Below, piece after piece: positions 6,778-9,510 of a DNA stretch of 9,510 bases. A program made the translations under genes and the position numbers. The stretch comes from Thermoplasmatales archaeon (GTDB taxonomy: Archaea; Thermoplasmatota; E2; DHVEG-1). The stretch's first letter is position 1; each line of letters begins with the position of its first letter. The notes beneath the pieces were generated by a model. It saw only the letters and a program-made list of their open reading frames with translations. It searched no databases and had not been told where the DNA came from. The stretch covers positions 1 through 9,510 of the forward strand of contig JAGLML010000039.1 in assembly GCA_023140035.1 (NCBI GenBank). Reading direction: 5' to 3'.

Positions 6778-7275
6778 ATGTCTGTAAAACTGAGAAATAG
6801 GCATCGACTTAAAAATAAAGAAATAAAAAATATCTTAAATGAACTTAAAACCAAATTTGATTCAGATTTTTTTGATGTTGATTCGTCTGTTGAAATAGGA
6901 AATCTTGATCAGTTTAAGGTAATTCTTGTGGATGAAGAAATAGTTTTTATGATTATTGAAGATAAAGTAGTTTTTACATTACGTGGATTGTACAAGTATA
7001 ATCCAAAGGAGCATTTTGTAGTAGTGGACATGGGTGCAGTGGGCTTTGTTTCAAAAGGAGCAGATATAATGGCACCAGGTATAATAGACGCTGATATAAA
7101 CATTCAAAAAAGCGATTATGTGTGGATTTGTGATGAAAAACATCGTAAACCGTTAGCTGTTGGAATGGCATTAATGACTGGCGAAGAAATGAAAAGTAAA
7201 AATACAGGGAAGGCCATAAAAAATATTCACTATGTTGGTGATAAACTTTGGAATCTTTCTAGCCAAGTCACATAG
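6778..7275 (+). CDS. PUA-domain RNA-binding protein (MCT-1/pre-PUA type)
   Basis: Predicted RNA-binding protein of 165 residues related to archaeal and eukaryotic MCT-1 proteins, implicated in translation or rRNA/tRNA handling. The N-terminal pre-PUA part (about 1-80) begins SVKLRNRHRLKNKEIKNIL, a pattern typical of the archaeal family. The PUA domain (about 83-160) shows HFVVVDMGAVGFVSKGADIMAPGI, then a D-x-V-x-I strand, KPLAVGMALMTGEEM and a terminal HYVGDKLW. I chose ATG 6778 because the conserved KLRxRHRLKxKEI block starts right after it. The longer frame from TTG 6721 adds 19 poorly conserved, Asn-rich residues and would begin at or before the predicted transcription start. A GGGAGGT at 6737-6743 is too far (about 34 bases) to serve ATG 6778 directly. 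It is divergent from LSm-L37e, other RNA-related genes. Confidence 0.88.
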   Translation: MSVKLRNRHRLKNKEIKNILNELKTKFDSDFFDVDSSVEIGNLDQFKVILVDEEIVFMIIEDKVVFTLRGLYKYNPKEHFVVVDMGAVGFVSKGADIMAPGIIDADINIQKSDYVWICDEKHRKPLAVGMALMTGEEMKSKNTGKAIKNIHYVGDKLWNLSSQVT

Positions 7276-7285
7276 TTTTAGAAAT

Positions 7286-7435
7286 CTATTTTTTCAATAA
7301 GTCAGAGATAATAATTGGAAGTTTTGTTAAGTTGCGAGAAAATCTGTAGTCATCATGTAGAAATATAACTGTTGCCTCTTGAACCTTTGCAAACTCAAAG
7401 AATTAATAATCGTGAACTAAAAACCAACAGAATAT
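7286..7435 (-). pseudogene. Decayed copy of the C-terminus of the adjacent alpha/beta hydrolase
   Basis: The minus strand of this otherwise empty gap reads EFAKVQEATVIFLHDDYRFS and ends ...IIISDLLKK before a TAG at 7286-7288. The intact hydrolase next door ends KFARVQEAKIILLKDDHRLS...PKIIQDMDFLK. About 16-18 of 36 residues match, and the DNA shares GCCTCTTGAACC-TTGC-AACT with two mismatches. The catalytic His of the intact gene is Tyr here. The frame meets TAA at 7403-7405, exactly where the homology continues weakly as a D-[DY] segment, and there is no start codon. It is best explained as the tail of an old tandem duplicate left after deletion. No promoter or other element was seen in 7276-7445. 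Confidence 0.8.
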
Positions 7436-7445
7436 TATTTGTCAT

Positions 7446-7997
7446 TTATTTAAGAAAATCCATATCTTGAATGATTTTCGGAATTGAAGCAGAATAAGAA
7501 GATAATCTATGGTCGTCTTTTAATAAGATAATTTTTGCCTCTTGAACCCTTGCGAACTTGGTAATCCAATCATCTGGAACAAGATCATCTTCTGTACCTC
7601 TAAATATGATTATTTCAGCTTTCAATTTATTTTCAAAGAGTCTCTTGTCTCTCATATCTTCAAGTATTCTTCTTGGCATATCCTTATGGTTATCTAGGTT
7701 GGTAGATGGAGGTACTATGGCTGGATTGAGAAGTATGAGTTTTTTAACATTGGAGTGAACAAGAGCAGTTTTTACTGCCAGAAAACCACCGAGAGAAGAT
7801 CCAATTAAAACAACATTTTTGTCATTTTTTATAATATCAGAAATACGTTTCAGGCAATCAGATATGACAAGGTTTTCAGGTTCACAATCACGATATTTAA
7901 TGGCAACAGCACCAAGCTTTTCCTTAAAAATCACACCTTTGTTGCTGTCTGGACTTGATAGATAACCATGAATATAATAAATTTTACTATTTGCCAT
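7446..7997 (-). CDS. YqiA/UPF0227-like alpha/beta hydrolase (esterase)
   Basis: Small cytosolic serine esterase or hydrolase of 183 residues. YYIHGYLSSP near the N-terminus is the oxyanion-region HG motif. The nucleophile elbow GSSLGG gives Ser 68. The acid is in GTEDDLVP (Asp 137) and the base in DDHRLS (His 163). The 180-190 residue size with no lid domain matches the YqiA/UPF0227 group, whose members act on short acyl esters. The true substrate is unknown. The start ATG 7997 is preceded by a strong GGAGGGG three to nine bases ahead. It lies 29 bases downstream of the Lrp/AsnC gene and is probably co-transcribed with it. Just past its 3' end lies a degraded copy of its own C-terminal part. 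Confidence 0.87.
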   Translation of the reverse strand: MANSKIYYIHGYLSSPDSNKGVIFKEKLGAVAIKYRDCEPENLVISDCLKRISDIIKNDKNVVLIGSSLGGFLAVKTALVHSNVKKLILLNPAIVPPSTNLDNHKDMPRRILEDMRDKRLFENKLKAEIIIFRGTEDDLVPDDWITKFARVQEAKIILLKDDHRLSSYSASIPKIIQDMDFLK

Positions 7998-8026
7998 TTC
8001 CCCTCCAAATCTACACTTTCATAACA

Positions 8027-8551
8027 TTAAAAAAACTCTCTAAATGCCTCAATTTCAGGGTTCGTTATTCCACTATCCCTTAATAAGAAAACATATTCCA
8101 TAAGAATTAATTCTTTTATCAAATTTGGGCATTCAGAAGAAAGGATTCCTTCGAATTTTTTCGCAAGTATAATATCTTTAGCCGTGAAAACAATCGCCAC
8201 ATCATACTCTCCATGGAGATAGCCAACAGATAGAACATCTATTCCAATTTCTCTTCCCTTTTTTTCGCATGTAAGTTTGGTTATCTTATTAATTGCATCA
8301 CCTATTGGTTGAGAAGATCTTTTAACAAGCAGTATATAACGCTTCACATCGAGTTTTTCATCATCAACAACTGCAGAGTATCCCCAGATTGTTTTGTCTT
8401 TTTCCAGTCTTTTTTTTATTCTCCATAGTTTTTGTCTGGAAAATCCACATCTTTTCGCTATACTTTCTATGCTATCTCCAGAATTTTTCTGAAGCATTTT
8501 AAGGAACGTCTTATCATCTTCATTGATTTGTTTTTTACTGCTTTTTGGCAT
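8027..8551 (-). CDS. Lrp/AsnC-family transcriptional regulator
   Basis: DNA-binding regulator of 174 residues. The N-terminal winged helix-turn-helix covers about residues 10-55 (DDKTFLKMLQKNSGDSIESI, then CGFSRQKLWRIKKRLE, then the wing TIWGYSAVVD). The C-terminal RAM/AsnC effector domain is about 68-160, with the central SVGYLHGEYDVAIVFTAKD (108-126) that in relatives forms the dimer and ligand site. Family members respond to amino acids or other small molecules. Here the ligand is not deducible. ATG 8551 has GGGAG about nine bases upstream. It precedes the esterase gene on the same strand and faces the zinc-ribbon gene. A TATA-like element at 8592-8601 lies about 45 bases upstream. Autoregulation would be usual but no operator was identified. 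Confidence 0.88.
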   Translation of the reverse strand: MPKSSKKQINEDDKTFLKMLQKNSGDSIESIAKRCGFSRQKLWRIKKRLEKDKTIWGYSAVVDDEKLDVKRYILLVKRSSQPIGDAINKITKLTCEKKGREIGIDVLSVGYLHGEYDVAIVFTAKDIILAKKFEGILSSECPNLIKELILMEYVFLLRDSGITNPEIEAFREFF

Positions 8552-8591
8552 AACATGTCTCTCCCAAATTGCAGTCTTGTAACTTTCTCCT

Positions 8592-8601
8592 TATTTAAAA
8601 A
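8592..8601 (-). promoter_or_regulatory. TATA-like box of the Lrp/AsnC-esterase operon
   Basis: TATTTAAAAA on the plus strand reads TTTTTAAATA on the minus strand, about 41-50 bases ahead of Lrp ATG 8551. The predicted start is near 8568-8573. Confidence 0.4.
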
Positions 8602-8625
8602 TCTTTAGAGCACATAAATTATAAC

Positions 8626-8637
8626 AAATTTAAAATA
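8626..8637 (+). promoter_or_regulatory. TATA-like box of the zinc-ribbon gene
   Basis: AAATTTAAAATA is centred about 35 bases before ATG 8667. This predicts a start within about ten bases of the ATG, so the mRNA may be leaderless or nearly so. That fits the lack of a Shine-Dalgarno before this start. Confidence 0.35.
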
Positions 8638-8666
8638 CAAACTAATTATCAACATCCATACTGCCT

Positions 8667-9008
8667 ATGAAGCAAGTAGATTTATACGGAAAAGAAAAGA
8701 AGAAGACATGGTTAGAAAAGAAACAGGAATTAAAACAGGATCGTTGGTCAAAAGGTTTATGTGGTTTTTGTGGCAAAGAAATAAAGCCCCCCTTTGGTCC
8801 ATTTGGATGCAGTGATTGTCTAAAAGAATATGATATTAAGGAATGGAGTAGAAGATTGGCACGACATCATAAAGGTAAAGCAGAAATATGTGATGAATGT
8901 GGTTCTACCTCTAACGTAGAATGGCATCGTCTAGATTATTCTAAACCTCTAAAAGTAATTCCATTATGTAAAAAATGTCATGGGATGAAAGGAAGAAGAA
9001 GATATTAG
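8667..9008 (+). CDS. Small double zinc-ribbon/HNH-like protein
   Basis: A 113-residue basic protein. After a Lys/Glu-rich helix (1-28) comes a first zinc ribbon, CGFCGKE...FGCSDC (Cys 32, 35, 48, 51). A second metal site follows with CDEC (Cys 75, 78), WHRLDYSKPLKVIPLC (His 87) and CKKCH (Cys 101, Cys 104, His 105), then a GRRRY end. The second half resembles the HNH-like C-x2-C ... HHxDYxKPLxVxxLCxxCH module common in phage and mobile-element proteins. Here the first His of the usual HH pair is Trp, so nuclease activity is doubtful and a nucleic-acid-binding role is equally possible. I cannot name the family. It lies just upstream of the hairpin array at 9165-9297, so a mobile-element origin is conceivable but unproven. 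The start has no Shine-Dalgarno. Confidence 0.75.
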   Translation: MKQVDLYGKEKKKTWLEKKQELKQDRWSKGLCGFCGKEIKPPFGPFGCSDCLKEYDIKEWSRRLARHHKGKAEICDECGSTSNVEWHRLDYSKPLKVIPLCKKCHGMKGRRRY

Positions 9009-9164
9009 AAACCCTACTTTTACCCTGTTACCCTGGTCTTTGCATTGAAAACCCATGTTCTAAGCCTAACGAAGGTAATAATACCAAAAAACAAAGAAAA
9101 TGCGTTAGAGGGGTGTTTCTGCTATTTGGAATTAAAAAAGAAAGAAGAGGGATTGGTTTCTTAA
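9009..9164. other. Stretch without a recognisable gene
   Basis: Short open frames cross this stretch on both strands (8975-9169 plus, 9028-9273 minus). Their products are low-complexity or unlike any family I know, and the plus frame overlaps the zinc-ribbon gene. I looked for a TnpB C-terminal zinc finger in all three plus frames because of the RNA-like array that follows and found none. Confidence 0.4.
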
Positions 9165-9297
9165 CGTGAATCCAAGCGAGAAATCCCCAACATTTATGTT
9201 GTGGGATGAATCGCATGGACGATTCTTCAAAACGCTGCAGGCGTTTTCTTCCCTTGGGGGAAAGCCATGCCATTTATGGCATGGAAGGGGGACTGAA
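9165..9297 (+). ncRNA. Candidate omega-RNA/IS200-IS605 right-end-like structured RNA
   Basis: Five hairpins follow one another almost without spacers. The first is 9183-9207, a 10-bp stem with a TTTA loop and one bulged T. Then come 9208-9225 (6 bp, loop CATGGA), 9229-9247 (7 bp, loop TGCAG), 9249-9262 (5 bp, loop TTGG) and 9265-9284 (8 bp, loop TTTA). GGGG follows. The first and last have the AATCCCC-stem-TTTA-stem-GGGAT and GCCA-stem-TTTA-stem-TGG form that I associate with 3' ends of TnpB/IS605-type elements and their omega-RNAs. No tnpA or tnpB lies beside it. A minus-strand RNA would fold similarly. The plus strand is preferred because of the TTTA loops. What I see is the structure; the omega-RNA identity is inference. 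Alternatives are another archaeal sRNA or a small non-autonomous element. Confidence 0.5.
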
Positions 9298-9361
9298 TGC
9301 TCCATTGGGATTTTCTTTATATATGTAACTCCTTGAAGTCTATCGCCTTCTCTTCTAGTTT

Positions 9362-9510
9362 TTATAGGTAGAAGATGAACGGAGCAAAGCCGAAAAAGGC
9401 ACCAGTGATACCTATGCTTGCTATGAAGCCAACAAAGAATAAAGCGAATCCAAACTGCGGACCTAATTTGGCATTAAATCCATTTAATCCCACAGAAAAC
9501 GTTGCACCTA
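9362..9510 (-). CDS. C-terminus of a hydrophobic membrane protein (5' beyond window)
   Basis: The minus strand is open from the window's right edge to TAA at 9362-9364, giving 48 residues. The segment GFALFFVGFIASIGITGAFF is a clear transmembrane helix, preceded by a Gly/Asn-rich stretch (SVGLNGFNAKLGPQF) and followed by a second short hydrophobic patch (GFAPFIFYL) at the C-terminus. No family is recognised. The codon pattern and the absence of stops over 49 codons in an AT-rich genome support a real gene. It converges on the hairpin array. Confidence 0.6.
   Translation of the reverse strand, partial: GATFSVGLNGFNAKLGPQFGFALFFVGFIASIGITGAFFGFAPFIFYL

Noticed and set aside
9028..9273. 81-codon minus-strand frame over the array
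   Set aside because: It is antisense to the hairpins with no recognisable protein. Its length is explained by the symmetric repeats.
9313..9325. TATA-like TTTATATATG
   Set aside because: No gene follows on the plus strand within a usable distance. On the minus strand it would only make an antisense copy of the hairpin region.
9167..9336. Plus-strand open frame running through the hairpin array (NPSEKSPTFMLWDE...)
   Set aside because: No family resemblance, and the DNA is dominated by inverted repeats, so structure rather than coding explains it better.
1..9510. CRISPR array, tRNA or rRNA genes
   Set aside because: No regularly spaced direct repeats, no cloverleaf with a T-loop consensus, and no rRNA-like blocks were seen on either strand.

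Overview
The window reads as AT-rich archaeal chromosome. The evidence is an archaeal ribosomal protein L37e next to an archaeal-type LSm protein, a PUA-domain protein of the MCT-1 type, a UPF0282 metallo-beta-lactamase-fold protein, an archaeal-type asparaginyl-tRNA synthetase, an Lrp/AsnC regulator, and TATA-like boxes about 30-60 bases upstream of starts. A secreted gingipain-like (C25) protease and a PKD-domain lipoprotein suggest a protein-degrading Thermoplasmatota/Euryarchaeota lineage such as marine benthic group D. That placement is inference.

Layout. The left edge (1-1402, +) has the 3' part of asnS followed closely by an acylphosphatase gene with its own Shine-Dalgarno. Then comes a monocistronic secreted C25 peptidase (1519-3819, +). 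It converges on a minus-strand operon (5457 down to 3832) of a UPF0282 MBL-fold protein, a small Lys/Glu-rich coiled-coil protein and a macro-domain protein. The macro gene has no ATG, GTG or TTG start that keeps its conserved N-terminus. Next is a PKD lipoprotein (-), then the rpl37e-LSm pair (-), which is divergent from a PUA-domain protein (+) across one nearly symmetric TATA element.

From 7286 to 8551 (-) an Lrp/AsnC regulator precedes a small YqiA-like alpha/beta hydrolase. Directly behind the hydrolase lies a decayed second copy of its own C-terminus. A small double zinc-ribbon/HNH-like protein (8667-9008, +) follows. After it comes a compact run of five hairpins (about 9165-9297, +) that resembles the omega-RNA/right end of an IS200/IS605-type element with no tnpB beside it. 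The right edge holds the C-terminus of a hydrophobic membrane protein (-), running off the window.

Function. Most genes are housekeeping: translation and RNA metabolism (AsnRS, L37e, LSm, PUA). Two cell-surface or exported proteins (C25 peptidase, PKD lipoprotein) point to use of extracellular protein. The items most worth checking are the macro gene start, or possible frameshift fusion with the coiled-coil gene, the orphan structured RNA, and the hydrolase remnant.
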